DNA of 64,000 nucleotides, from contig JAKQCT010000078.1 in assembly GCA_029559035.1 (NCBI GenBank), forward strand, positions 21,998 to 85,997, given 5' to 3'. The stretch comes from Acidobacteriota bacterium. Its GTDB lineage: Bacteria; Acidobacteriota; UBA4820. Positions within the stretch are counted from its first letter, which is position 1, and each line of letters opens with the position of its first letter. Below the pieces are notes generated by a model that searched no databases, was not told the origin of the DNA, and was given only the letters and a program-made list of their open reading frames with translations. Made by a program: the position numbers and the translations under genes. This document shows, one piece after another, positions 8,537 to 17,571 of this stretch.

Positions 8537-10645
8537 TCACCTCCTTTCTCCGTCGCCGGTCATCTTCAGAAGGTCTTCGACGAGGGGTAGGAGGAGGACC
8601 TTCCCGTCAGAGCCCAGCCGAGTTCCTTCCGGCAAGGCCTTCAGCGCGGCGAGTTCTTCCTTCGCCTCGTCGAGCCTGCCGAGGTGGAAGAGGGCTACCG
8701 CCCTCAGGTATTTTCGAGTGGGGACGAGACACGCGCTTTGCTCGGCCAACTGCAGGCCGTCGAGGATGTCGAGTGCTACCAGCGGTCTTCCGAGACCTAT
8801 CTCCACCGAAGCCAGGCTCAGCTTCGCGGCGGCCAGGGGAAACTCTTCCTCCGACGAGATGACCTCCTGGTTGAACCGGAGCCACTGCTTCCTGCTTCCC
8901 GCCCCGTCGCCGTCGCAAAAGAAAACAGGCTGCGCGTCGAGGATCTCTGCGGACCTGACTTCGGGGCCCCTCGAATAAACGACGGCAAGCTTCTTTCCGG
9001 AACCGGTAAACCATTTGGCGGCTTCCACTGGGGTCTTTTGTGCTTCTCCTTCGATCGAGGTTATCCTGTCTCCCGGAGCGATCCCGTTCCAGCAACCTCC
9101 CGCCCTGAGGACGACGACTCCTTCACCCCCGTCGGAGAAAAAAAGAGGCCCGGAGAGAGCGACGTCTTTCGCGGGGTCGAATTTTTTCACGAGAAAAGAC
9201 GGTTCTCTCGCGTCGAGAAGGAGCGCCGTTGTTTCGTCGAAACCGGAAATGCCGGGGACGTAAAGGCGCAGCGAGGCCACCACGTTCTCCCCTTCCGACG
9301 AAAGCTTGGAGACGAGCAGCCCCTCGCAGCGGTATTTTGAACAGAGCTGCTTCACGGCGGATTCCTGCTCAGCGGCGGATACACCCCTGGTGAAAAAAGT
9401 GTCGGAGAGAAAAGGGTTCTCTTCTTTCGAAAGGACCAGATTGAAAGACTCTATGTTCGAAAGAGCCGAACTCATGGATTCCTGGAACAGAGATCCCGCT
9501 TCCCGGGAGACCTCCTGGTCCATAGACGAACCGAGCCACAACAGTGTCGGGCGTAGCTTCGCGTTGAGGCGGTATGACCGCACTCCCCGCAGTTCGAGTT
9601 TCTGGCTGTATTCTCCCTGGCCTTCCTTGAAGACCCGCACCGTGTGGCTTCCCGAGCAGAAGTCCCTGATCTCGACCGGAGTGCTGCCGTACTTGGTTCC
9701 GTCTATTTCGACCACAGCACTGCGGGGATGGGAATCTACCATGAGCGTCAGTGTTTCCATTTGAAGCTCCAGCGGCTTGATGTACCCCGGTTTGTTCTCG
9801 ACCGCATCCAGAGAGACTGGAATGGTGAACTTGCGCGTGGCGTGGCACGGCGCGGAGATTTCTATCCTGTGGTCGCCCGGAGGAAGGTAGAGAGCCTCTA
9901 TCGCGAAGAACTCGCCAGGGTCGTTCCCGGTACCCGATATGTACTGAGACCATTCTGGCTTTTCAGAAGCAGCGACGTCGGCGCTTCCAGCGAGGCGCCC
10001 GTCGACGAAAAGCTTGGCGCCCTGGGGGCGGATGAAGAAGAAAACCTTCCTCGCGTTGGGTTTAAGGGAAATCGATTCCTCAACCGACTTGCCTGCGGCG
10101 ACGAGGATCTCCCTTGTGAAGGAGTTGTGGCCCATGGCGGAAGCTTTCAGGATGTGAAGGCCTTCCAGAAGCCTTATTGTCCTGCTGCCCGCGAAAGCTT
10201 TTCCGTCTATGGTGATCTCGGCGTCATGCGGGGTGACTGTAAGTACGAGGCTTCCCGCCATCGAGTCGCGCACAGTGTTGAAGAACCGGAGGATCTTGCT
10301 GGACGACGTGATCTCGGGGCTGACGTCGGGGTCGAGCTTTACCAGCCGGCTGAAATCCTCTCTGGCGTTCTGCTCCCTTCCGAGGTGGAAGTACGACACC
10401 GCCCTGATCTCCAGCGCCTTTTTATACACCGCTTCGTCGCTCTCCTGGAGGCTTCCGTTCTTTTCCCAATCGTCGAGAGTAGATATGAGAGTGCTGAGAG
10501 TCTGAACGCTCTTTTCGAACTTGTAACTGCGGAACTGGTCGCCTGCCTTATCCAACTGCTCTGAGAGAGTGCCGACCTCCTCCATTATGACCTGGGCCGG
10601 TGCTGGCAGGGCTGTCAAGAGGAGCAGCGCGAGGATCTTTTTCAT
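8537..10645 (-). CDS. Secreted PEGA-domain protein
   Basis: 702 residues starting at ATG 10645, which overlaps the previous stop as ATGA; the longer upstream frame is not needed because this Met begins a clear signal peptide (KKILALLLLTALPAPAQ). A helical, TPR-like N-terminal part (LTSISTLDDW-type repeats, FHLGREQNAREDF) is followed by at least two PEGA domains around residues 160-230 and 320-390 (TVTPHDAEITIDGK; VDSHPRSAVVEIDGT). A C-terminal helical region repeats the FHLGRLDEAKEEL pattern. PEGA domains are extracytoplasmic beta modules common in proteins next to Ser/Thr kinases, as here. It is the fourth gene of the kinase operon and is followed four bases later by selD. Function unknown; probably cell-envelope. 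Confidence 0.72.
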   Translation of the reverse strand: MKKILALLLLTALPAPAQVIMEEVGTLSEQLDKAGDQFRSYKFEKSVQTLSTLISTLDDWEKNGSLQESDEAVYKKALEIRAVSYFHLGREQNAREDFSRLVKLDPDVSPEITSSSKILRFFNTVRDSMAGSLVLTVTPHDAEITIDGKAFAGSRTIRLLEGLHILKASAMGHNSFTREILVAAGKSVEESISLKPNARKVFFFIRPQGAKLFVDGRLAGSADVAASEKPEWSQYISGTGNDPGEFFAIEALYLPPGDHRIEISAPCHATRKFTIPVSLDAVENKPGYIKPLELQMETLTLMVDSHPRSAVVEIDGTKYGSTPVEIRDFCSGSHTVRVFKEGQGEYSQKLELRGVRSYRLNAKLRPTLLWLGSSMDQEVSREAGSLFQESMSSALSNIESFNLVLSKEENPFLSDTFFTRGVSAAEQESAVKQLCSKYRCEGLLVSKLSSEGENVVASLRLYVPGISGFDETTALLLDAREPSFLVKKFDPAKDVALSGPLFFSDGGEGVVVLRAGGCWNGIAPGDRITSIEGEAQKTPVEAAKWFTGSGKKLAVVYSRGPEVRSAEILDAQPVFFCDGDGAGSRKQWLRFNQEVISSEEEFPLAAAKLSLASVEIGLGRPLVALDILDGLQLAEQSACLVPTRKYLRAVALFHLGRLDEAKEELAALKALPEGTRLGSDGKVLLLPLVEDLLKMTGDGERR

Positions 10646-11745
10646 AGCGACACCTTCATCACGGAGCTTTTCTTCCTGTCCAGGACCGTCAGCGAACCTC
10701 CGCCGTCCCACGAGAACAGGTCGGCCTGAAAAGCCTTGTCGCTGCTGGAACCGAGGAATCGCTTGGAGAAATTGAAAAAGGATAGTTCTTTCGAGCCTTT
10801 TTCAAGGATGATGATGTTGCCGGCGAAATCGGGCCGGAAGTCCGACACGCGGCCTACAGGGGCGCCGGAGGCTGCGGGATCCAGGACGAACAGGGGGTCG
10901 AACCCCGAACTGTATATGGAGATGTCGTCCCCGGAATCGGAGAGTATGAAAACCCTCCCAAGCTCGTCGGTCCTTATCTTCGACGGTTTCCTGATGAGAA
11001 TCTGTCTTTCCTCGATGATCTTGCCCCCGTCGTCCAGAAGGAACACTTTCCCGGCGGAATCCAGGATGTAAAGGCCCCCGCCCGGGGCCCGTGCAAAACT
11101 CGCCGCGTCGTTGATCCTCAGAGGCAGCTGGGTCGTCCCCGAAACAGATACGATGGAACTGGATGTGAGGACCAGCGGCTCCCCCTTCCCGTCAAGGATC
11201 TCCTTTCCTCCGGCGATCGTCCGGAAAGCCTGGGGGGAACCGTCAAGGGGATAGGTGTAAAAGGCTTCCGGGGTGAGAACGAACACGGAGCCGCCAGCGG
11301 CGGCCATGGACACTGCCTTTCTTGCAACTTCCTTTGGGACACGGAAAACCTGCGTTTCCGGGAGGAAACGGGCAGGTTCTCTGGCGGGCCCTTCCCTCTT
11401 CAGAAGAAGTTCCGACCGCATCCTGTCCCTTCCGGAGGCGTTCTTCTGTCCCAGCACGAAAGCCGAGGCGTCCAGCGGCTTTCCCAGGCCGATCAGCGTC
11501 AGGAAGAGAAGCTCCCTCCATTCCTCATCGCCGGCCATGCCGGATTCGGAGAGGAGAAGGTGTTTGTACGCTGCTCCTGGGTCGCCGCCGAAAAGTGATC
11601 TCCGGGCAGTGGCCAGAAGCCGGGCGTCGTCCGGCTTTTCTCCGGGAGACGGAGGAAATGTTAGCTGGGCGGCCAGTCCGAGAGAAGCCATAAGAACGAG
11701 CAGAAAGCTAAATGTCCGAAACTTTTTTCCTGGCGAAATCGACAA
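10642..11745 (-). CDS. Secreted propeller-like protein of the kinase operon
   Basis: About 367 residues, not assigned to a named family. From TTG 11745 it begins with a positively charged stretch and a hydrophobic core (FSFLLVLMASLGLAAQ), a signal peptide. Residues about 40-120 are helical; the rest alternates short strands with GG/DG turns (GGGLYILDSAGKVFLLDDGG; DELGRVFILSDSGDDISIY), as in NHL-type six-bladed propellers. The start is uncertain: a TTG at 11781 also fits, and 11745 has AAGGAG 12 bases upstream. It overlaps the kinase gene by about 38 bases and the PEGA gene by 4, so translation is coupled. It may be a periplasmic sensor or scaffold linked to the kinase. Confidence 0.6.
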   Translation of the reverse strand: MSISPGKKFRTFSFLLVLMASLGLAAQLTFPPSPGEKPDDARLLATARRSLFGGDPGAAYKHLLLSESGMAGDEEWRELLFLTLIGLGKPLDASAFVLGQKNASGRDRMRSELLLKREGPAREPARFLPETQVFRVPKEVARKAVSMAAAGGSVFVLTPEAFYTYPLDGSPQAFRTIAGGKEILDGKGEPLVLTSSSIVSVSGTTQLPLRINDAASFARAPGGGLYILDSAGKVFLLDDGGKIIEERQILIRKPSKIRTDELGRVFILSDSGDDISIYSSGFDPLFVLDPAASGAPVGRVSDFRPDFAGNIIILEKGSKELSFFNFSKRFLGSSSDKAFQADLFSWDGGGSLTVLDRKKSSVMKVSL

Positions 11746-13597
11746 CTTTTTTCTGTTCTCCTTCACGAACCTTCCAGTCAAAACGGACTCTCCTTCCTTT
11801 CGAGCTTGTGACCACGACTTCGTGTTTTCCCACGGCCAGTTTTTTTTCTCCGGTCAGGGGAAGGTCGCCGAACGGCCTCCCGTCGATTGTCACGGTGCCG
11901 TCCTCCTCGGGCCTTCCGACGAGGAATACGCTCCCCGTCCTGAAAGGTTCCGCCGAAAGTTCGGTGGTTTCTCCGGGCGTTATGTTCACCGAAACCTCTC
12001 TCTTCCCGAGGACATGTTCGTTAACTATACTTATCGTATGCCGTCCTTCCGGAAGAGTCGCAAGATCGCCCGGCCTTCCTATGAGCTTTCCCTCCTCGAA
12101 GAACTTGAGTGAGGAGTCGGGGGAATGCAGCTTGATCTTCCCTTCCAGGGCTTTCTGGGACATGGGGGCCTGGAGGCTTTCGACGGAGTAAGGATCGATC
12201 TCCCTGGAAAGATCCGAGAACCCTTCCATCTTCAGCATTACGACGAATGCCGAACAGTCGGCCCTCGGAAGAAGGGCGGGGGTCAGGAATCCCGTCTCCT
12301 CTCCGTCCACGAAGACCATGGCGCCCCGGGGCTCGGAATCGATCCTGAACTGGAAAGGACCCGGCGCGAGCTTGAGGACGACCGGCTCGGGAGTTCGGGA
12401 AGATATTTCGGTCTCCCCGCTCAGGCACCCCTTCCTCGCCACCAATTTGTGTTTTCTCCTGTCGTTCTCGGAAAGTATGGGGATCTGGACCCGTTTCCCG
12501 TCGAGGAACAGGGCGGCCCCCGGCGGTTCGGTCCTGACTTCCAGGGGCTTCGGAAGGACCTCCTCGCCGCGAGGTTTGCCGAGGGCGAACGGGGCGTTGT
12601 CGGCAGACAGGAAATACTGTATCCCGAAAAGAAGCATCAGCGTGAATATCCCTCCCGAGGCGCCGGCTATGGCGACAACCTTCCAGTCCACGGAATATTT
12701 TTCCCGCTTCTCGACGGGTTTCGGCGGAGGTGGGAGCAGGTCCTGCGGCCGCTTCAGGCGCACCGCCGTCCTGAAAGCTTCCTGGTCCATTACGGCTCTC
12801 TGAAACTCCGCGGCGGTCTGGAACCTATCCTCGGGTTTTTTCGCGAGAGCCTTCATGATTATCGCGAAAAGGCGTGGCGGGATCGACGGCGTGGGTTCCA
12901 CGGGAAAGGGAGGGTCTTCGAAGAGGATCTTCTTGAGTATGGTCGATATCGTATCTCCTTCAAAGGGCCTTATCCCCGCTGCAAGCTCATATAACACGAC
13001 TCCCAGGGAGAACAGGTCCGACCTCCCGTCCGCCGGCTTTCCGTCCACCTGTTCGGGGGACATGTAGTGAGGGGTCCCCACCAGGAAGCCGTCCCGGGAA
13101 AGCGGCGCGTCGAGGCTTCTGGCAAGACCGAAGTCGGTGATCTTCGCCGTTCCGTCTTCCAGGATCATTATGTTGGAGGGCTTGATGTCGCGGTGCACTA
13201 CGCCCTGCTTGTGGGCGTAATCGAGGGCTGACAGAGCCTGGGAAATTATGTCCAGCAGCTTCTCGGTGGGGAGCTTGCTGCCGGGAGAACAGAACTTGTC
13301 CAGGGTGGTGCCCTCGAGGTATTCCATCGCGATGTACGTCGAACCTTCGTCCTCGAAAACGTCGAACACCGTAACGATGTTGGGATGAAGAAGCTTCCCC
13401 GCGGCTTTTGCTTCCGAGATTATCCTCGATATGTGCGACTGGTGTTCTTCCGGGCTCAACCCCGCGTCGTCGCAGATGGTCTTGAGCGCGACATGCCTGT
13501 CTATCCTGGGATCCCTGGCGAGGTATACCCTTCCCATGGCGCCCTTTCCGATCAGCCTGATTATTCTGTACCTGCCGGCGGTCTCCGGGATGGCCAT
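11708..13597 (-). CDS. Membrane Ser/Thr protein kinase with extracytoplasmic PEGA repeats
   Basis: 629 residues. The Hanks-type kinase domain (about 10-275) has IGKGAMGRVYLA (P-loop), ALKT (ATP Lys), HRDIKPSNIMI (catalytic loop), DFGLA and GTPHYMSPEQ (activation segment to P+1). A Pro-rich linker leads to one membrane helix (VVAIAGASGGIFTLMLLFGI, about 310-335). Outside are three PEGA-like modules (LFLDGKRV; VFVDGEETG; VTIDGRPFG). ATG 13597 overlaps the cyclase stop as TGATG, and GGAAGG lies upstream; the GTG at 13600 is less likely. The operon couples a possible c-di-GMP cyclase, this kinase and two secreted proteins, so the PEGA part probably senses or binds envelope partners. Confidence 0.9.
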   Translation of the reverse strand: MAIPETAGRYRIIRLIGKGAMGRVYLARDPRIDRHVALKTICDDAGLSPEEHQSHISRIISEAKAAGKLLHPNIVTVFDVFEDEGSTYIAMEYLEGTTLDKFCSPGSKLPTEKLLDIISQALSALDYAHKQGVVHRDIKPSNIMILEDGTAKITDFGLARSLDAPLSRDGFLVGTPHYMSPEQVDGKPADGRSDLFSLGVVLYELAAGIRPFEGDTISTILKKILFEDPPFPVEPTPSIPPRLFAIIMKALAKKPEDRFQTAAEFQRAVMDQEAFRTAVRLKRPQDLLPPPPKPVEKREKYSVDWKVVAIAGASGGIFTLMLLFGIQYFLSADNAPFALGKPRGEEVLPKPLEVRTEPPGAALFLDGKRVQIPILSENDRRKHKLVARKGCLSGETEISSRTPEPVVLKLAPGPFQFRIDSEPRGAMVFVDGEETGFLTPALLPRADCSAFVVMLKMEGFSDLSREIDPYSVESLQAPMSQKALEGKIKLHSPDSSLKFFEEGKLIGRPGDLATLPEGRHTISIVNEHVLGKREVSVNITPGETTELSAEPFRTGSVFLVGRPEEDGTVTIDGRPFGDLPLTGEKKLAVGKHEVVVTSSKGRRVRFDWKVREGEQKKVVDFARKKVSDI

Positions 13598-15843
13598 CAC
13601 GGTCCTTCCGCGATGCGGTTCTTGCCCGCCTGCTTGGCACGGTAAAGCGCGAGGTCGGCGATGTTCAGGAGTTCCTTGTGGTTCCTCGAGTGCTTGGGGA
13701 ATGTCGCGATGCCGATCGATACGGTGATCTTCACCGGCTGCGTGATGCTTTCGTCGTACACCGGCTTCTTCTCGACAAGGGACCTTATTCTTTCCGCCAC
13801 CATCCTGGCCTGATGCGAGTCGAGCCCGTTCAGGAGGACCGCGAATTCCTCACCCCCGTACCTTGCCGCCACGTCGTCCTTCCTGGTCACCTCCAGCAGG
13901 GTTTGCCCGATGGACCTCAGAACCGCGTCTCCCGCGAGGTGGCCGAAAGTGTCGTTCGTCTCCTTGAAATTGTCCAGGTCCATCATGAGGATCGAGAATG
14001 TCTGGTTGGAAACGGAAGCCTGCCTGAGCACCCTGGAGAGCGATTCCTGGAAATGCCTGTGGTTGTACAGATTGGTGAGACCGTCCATCACGGCGTCGTG
14101 CCTGGCGACCGCGTGGATCGCAGCGCTTTCGAAGGCGTGGACCGCCTGGTTGGCGAGGATCTCGAGAGCGTTCAGCGTTTCCAGAGAAGGTATCTTTCCG
14201 TCCCGCGGCTCATCAACGGAGATGACGCCGAGTAGGTTGTTGTTGCTTGTCAGGAGCGGGACGAAGAGGGCGTCATCGGGAGCCCAGTCGTCGGGAGACG
14301 CGCCGGAAGGATCATCCATTTTCGGCATGATGGTCGTTGTCGTAGGAGTGACGTTCCTCACCAGATAGCAGTTTCCGATCCGAAACTCCTCCCTGAAGTG
14401 CCGGAGGATGTTCTGTTCGGGAGGCTTCTTTTCCGAGATCTCATTCCACCTGTCGTCCAGGCCCGCCTGGGCGATCCTTTCGAAGCATTTCTCGTCCTGC
14501 TTGTAAAGGCTGATGAGCACCGTTCTGAACCCGAGGCTCTGGGAGATACCGTCGGCGACCTCTTCCAGGATCTCCTGGGAGCTCAGGTGAATCTTGAGCA
14601 GGTTCGATATCTTGAGTATCTCCGAAAGGTAATGCGTCTGTTTCAGAAGGGTCTGGTTGGTGGTCATGAGCTGGCCCTTCAATATCTTGTCCTGGATGTG
14701 CCGCGCGACCTGGGAAAGCGCCGACTGGCAGAACTGCACTTCCGCGGAATCGAAAGGCTGGTCGGACACCCTCTCGAGCACGAGAATCCCGAACGAGATC
14801 TCATCGGTCGACAGGGGCATTATGATCTGGGATTTCGAGCGGGCGTCGAGCATTGGAGCGAGAGTTTCGCCGGACCTGCATACGGGCTCCTTGAGAGGAG
14901 GGTTGGCCTGAAGGATCTCCTCGAGCGTTCCTATGACGCCGTGAGGGTCCGGAGGGAATTCCCCGGTGGAAAAGATTATCGGCTCCCTTTCCATCTCCAA
15001 AGACGCAAGATACAGGATATCCCTGTCCCATTTGACGAAATCCTTGAGACCGGTCAGGAAGTTCTTGAGAAAGTTCCGGTCCTCGAGCGATCCGGCCTCG
15101 ACGGTCATTATCTGCTGCAGGAACTCCTGCTTCTGCGTGGATCTTATGAGGGAACTGTTCTTCTCGACAAGCTTGAAGTTGACCCTCAGGCTCCAGATCG
15201 TCGATATGAGAGGAAAGAAGCTCAGTATCAGGAACGGAATGTGGTTTTCGGATATCGCGAGGAGAAAGATCGCAAGGAACGGCGAGGAAATGAACAGGAA
15301 TAGAAGGTACTTGAACAGGTAGCTCATCCACTGCCTGATGGAAAAATCGGTTCCGGTGACGATCCTGTCCAAAAGAAGGATGAGGAATCCGAGGAGGGCG
15401 AAAACGAAAAGCGATATAAGCAGGACCAGGCAGCTCTTGGTCAGGGAGGATCCGGCGGTAAAGGCTCCTGTGGCCTGGAAGAGAAGGGTCGTGACAGCAG
15501 TGTTTACGGAAATCGCCAGGAAAGAGAGCCAGTGCTTCGCCTCCAATCCCCTGAACCCGAACCTGAAAGCTCTTTCAAGGAGGTATCCGAAGCCGTTCAG
15601 CAGGCCCGCGAGAAAGGGGTTCCCGATGAAGAGGACGGCCGGGAAGGCGACTATGTGATCGCTGCTGACATGTCCGAGGCCGGGAAGGGAAACGTCGAAA
15701 TAGGTCGCCAGGAAGTAGGCGAAAACAAGCAGGGGGATCAGGTACGCCTTTTCGCAGTTTAGGCCGAGCAAGAAGAAAAGCGATGCCAAGGCAGCCGCCA
15801 GGAGGATCATGATGACAATGCGGCCGGGCGGTATTTTCCTCAA
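13597..15843 (-). CDS. Membrane-bound GAF-GGDEF diguanylate cyclase
   Basis: 748 residues. Start TTG 15843 has AAAGGAGG seven bases upstream; the frame is open to 15927 but without a site. Domain order: six to eight membrane helices (about 1-220), a short coiled stretch, GAF-like regions (about 270-580, including a segment with FRTVLISLYKQDEKCF and LLGVISVDEP), then GGDEF (about 590-745). The active motif is RYGGEEF, and RKDD five residues before it fits the RxxD inhibitory site, so feedback control by c-di-GMP is expected. It should make c-di-GMP from GTP. It is the first gene of a five-gene operon ending in selD. Confidence 0.9.
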   Translation of the reverse strand: MRKIPPGRIVIMILLAAALASLFFLLGLNCEKAYLIPLLVFAYFLATYFDVSLPGLGHVSSDHIVAFPAVLFIGNPFLAGLLNGFGYLLERAFRFGFRGLEAKHWLSFLAISVNTAVTTLLFQATGAFTAGSSLTKSCLVLLISLFVFALLGFLILLLDRIVTGTDFSIRQWMSYLFKYLLFLFISSPFLAIFLLAISENHIPFLILSFFPLISTIWSLRVNFKLVEKNSSLIRSTQKQEFLQQIMTVEAGSLEDRNFLKNFLTGLKDFVKWDRDILYLASLEMEREPIIFSTGEFPPDPHGVIGTLEEILQANPPLKEPVCRSGETLAPMLDARSKSQIIMPLSTDEISFGILVLERVSDQPFDSAEVQFCQSALSQVARHIQDKILKGQLMTTNQTLLKQTHYLSEILKISNLLKIHLSSQEILEEVADGISQSLGFRTVLISLYKQDEKCFERIAQAGLDDRWNEISEKKPPEQNILRHFREEFRIGNCYLVRNVTPTTTTIMPKMDDPSGASPDDWAPDDALFVPLLTSNNNLLGVISVDEPRDGKIPSLETLNALEILANQAVHAFESAAIHAVARHDAVMDGLTNLYNHRHFQESLSRVLRQASVSNQTFSILMMDLDNFKETNDTFGHLAGDAVLRSIGQTLLEVTRKDDVAARYGGEEFAVLLNGLDSHQARMVAERIRSLVEKKPVYDESITQPVKITVSIGIATFPKHSRNHKELLNIADLALYRAKQAGKNRIAEGP

Positions 15844-15976
15844 GGCAGCGCCTCCTTTCAGGGTAAAAAGTGATTTTATCATATTTCGGCTGAACAGTTG
15901 ACGAAAATAAGGGGGAGGAACGGCCACGGACAGCCAAGGCCGGATAAAGGGCCTGCGGATCCACGGCTCCGCGTTT

Positions 15977-16777
15977 CTATCTGAGTGGCAGGATGTTCAA
16001 CTCCAGTGGAAAGGACTTTATCCCAAGGGCTTCCACGGCTGGATTGGATGCGGATGCTATCTCTATGAGGTTCGCGGAGTTGAGGAGCGCGAAAAGAGGG
16101 AGCTTCTGCGCGTATCCGCCGCCGACCAGCGGAACCTCGCGTCCCAGGATCGAAACCGCGAACCTGTTGACCTTCAGTCTCGCCGCGAAATCCTGGATCG
16201 TCCCCAGCTTGATGTTGGTAAGGATGTTGCCGAAGTTGTCCGCTCCTATCGCCGCGCCTTTTATGGTTTCCCCCTCGATCTCCTCGGCGGGGATGGGTAT
16301 CTTGGTGTAATCCTCGATGGGATCTCCGAACTTGTAGGGTTCGATTCCCGAAGCGAGCCACGCGGCAACGGGGGCGAAAACGTCCCTGCCGTGAAAGGTC
16401 TGGCTCACAGGCTGGCGGAAGTAATGGCTTGAGGTTATATGGTAGACCTGCCTCACATTCTCGGCAGAATAGATGAACGAGAAGATTCCATTGTCGGGGC
16501 CTATGAAATAATAGTCTTCCGTCACAACGAGTATCGGCCTTCTGGGACCTCCCACGCTGGGATCCACGAGCGCCATGAAGACCGTGTAGACGGGAAAGTC
16601 CCTGTAACCTCTCATGAGCGTGAACCCGGCGGTCATTATGTCGTGGGGCGGCAGTCCGTGGCACATGTCTATTATCGGGGCTTCCGGATTCTGGCTCAGG
16701 AGGGCCGATTTCAAAGAACCGACCCACGGGTCCCTGTAACCGAAGTCGCTGAGCAGCACGATCATCTTGCTAGCCAT
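15977..16777 (-). CDS. SAM hydroxide adenosyltransferase (DUF62)
   Basis: 266 residues, matching the family that hydrolyses S-adenosylmethionine to adenosine and methionine (relatives of fluorinase and chlorinase). The N-terminal LLSDFGYRDPWVGSLK, the DPSVGGPRRP segment, the GPDNGIFS signature and NFGNILTNI are all family landmarks; no insertion typical of the halogenating enzymes (the 20-residue loop of fluorinase) is obvious. AAGGGGAGGTAAGA precedes ATG 16777. Its start lies inside the end of ccmD, so it is the last gene of the ccm cluster; whether it assists haem or cytochrome maturation is unknown. Confidence 0.9.
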   Translation of the reverse strand: MASKMIVLLSDFGYRDPWVGSLKSALLSQNPEAPIIDMCHGLPPHDIMTAGFTLMRGYRDFPVYTVFMALVDPSVGGPRRPILVVTEDYYFIGPDNGIFSFIYSAENVRQVYHITSSHYFRQPVSQTFHGRDVFAPVAAWLASGIEPYKFGDPIEDYTKIPIPAEEIEGETIKGAAIGADNFGNILTNIKLGTIQDFAARLKVNRFAVSILGREVPLVGGGYAQKLPLFALLNSANLIEIASASNPAVEALGIKSFPLELNILPLR

Positions 16778-16913
16778 TCTTACCTCCCCTTATTTTTCGA
16801 GCCTTCAAGTAAAGAATGAAGGAGTAAACCGTTATTATAATCCCGATCGAGGAATACGCCGAATGAAAGTAAAAAGAGCTGTCCCTCGCGGCGTCGAGCA
16901 AGAGGGATATCAT
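16770..16913 (-). CDS. ccmD: Small haem-exporter subunit CcmD-like
   Basis: A 47-residue frame overlaps the ccmC stop (ATGA at 16910-16913) and the next gene's start. One membrane helix (YSSIGIIITVYSFILYLK) is followed by a basic tail (ARKIRGGKNG), and an aromatic SSFYFHSAYS segment lies before it, as in CcmD. CcmD stabilises the CcmABC transporter and releases haem-loaded CcmE. Its sequence is too short for confident homology; identification rests on topology and on position directly after ccmA, ccmB and ccmC. Confidence 0.72.
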   Translation of the reverse strand: MISLLLDAARDSSFYFHSAYSSIGIIITVYSFILYLKARKIRGGKNG

Positions 16914-17569
16914 GGATTTCCTTCCTCAGTCCCTTCGGCTTTCCGTGCCGAGAAGACCCTCCAGAGCAAAAGGGATGCGGCCATGAGCGCCACAGCGAAC
17001 GACGAGAGCAGCAGGGTGTGTTTCATCGGGGGTTCCAGCCCGATCCGCGCGGGGTGGACCGCCGATCCCCACCATGCGATCGCGCGGTTCACCAGCGGCA
17101 CGTTCAGAAAAGCCACTATGGACACGACCGCCGAGATCTTCGGCGTCCTCGGATCCCCGGTTCCCAGAGCCCTGATCAGGAGGTATGAGAGGTATGTCAT
17201 GAAGAGGATCAGGAAAGAGGTCAGCCTGGGCTCCCAAACCCACCACTTGCCCCAGGCGGAACGCCCCCAGGTTGCGCCTGAAACCAGGACGCAGGCGATC
17301 ATGACCATGCCGGTCTCAACTCCGGAAAAAGCCCACTCGTCGTATTCCTTCTGTCCCGTCGAAAGGAAGGCGATGCTCATAACGAAAGAAAGAAGAAGGA
17401 GCCCGTAAGCGGCGATCGCGCACGGAACGTGATAGTAGAATATCTTCTGGGCTTCACCCATGCTTGCTTCAACCGGGGCGTAGAAAAAAACCGCCGCGAG
17501 CGCCGCCGCGTTAAGGAGCGCTGCGGATAAAGTGGCGGCAACCGCGCACTTCCTTATCTTTTCAGCCAA
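16910..17569 (-). CDS. ccmC: Haem export/handling protein CcmC
   Basis: 219 residues with six membrane segments. The tryptophan-rich WGKWWVWEPRLT (E in place of the usual D) is the haem-handling motif, and the two external axial His are seen in YYHVPCAIAAYG and WWGSAVHPAR. CcmC loads haem on CcmE for cytochrome c maturation. The start is TTG 17569 just two bases after the ccmB stop, with GGAGGAATAGG as ribosome site; the frame is open to 17608 but would overlap ccmB. Order ccmA-B-C-D is classical; ccmE, F and H are not in this window. Confidence 0.9.
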   Translation of the reverse strand: MAEKIRKCAVAATLSAALLNAAALAAVFFYAPVEASMGEAQKIFYYHVPCAIAAYGLLLLSFVMSIAFLSTGQKEYDEWAFSGVETGMVMIACVLVSGATWGRSAWGKWWVWEPRLTSFLILFMTYLSYLLIRALGTGDPRTPKISAVVSIVAFLNVPLVNRAIAWWGSAVHPARIGLEPPMKHTLLLSSFAVALMAASLLLWRVFSARKAEGTEEGNP

Positions 17570-17571
17570 AC

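Noticed and set aside
13597..15927. Longer start of the GGDEF protein at 15927
   Set aside because: The TTG at 15843 has an ideal AAAGGAGG site and begins just before the first membrane helix; the extension has none.
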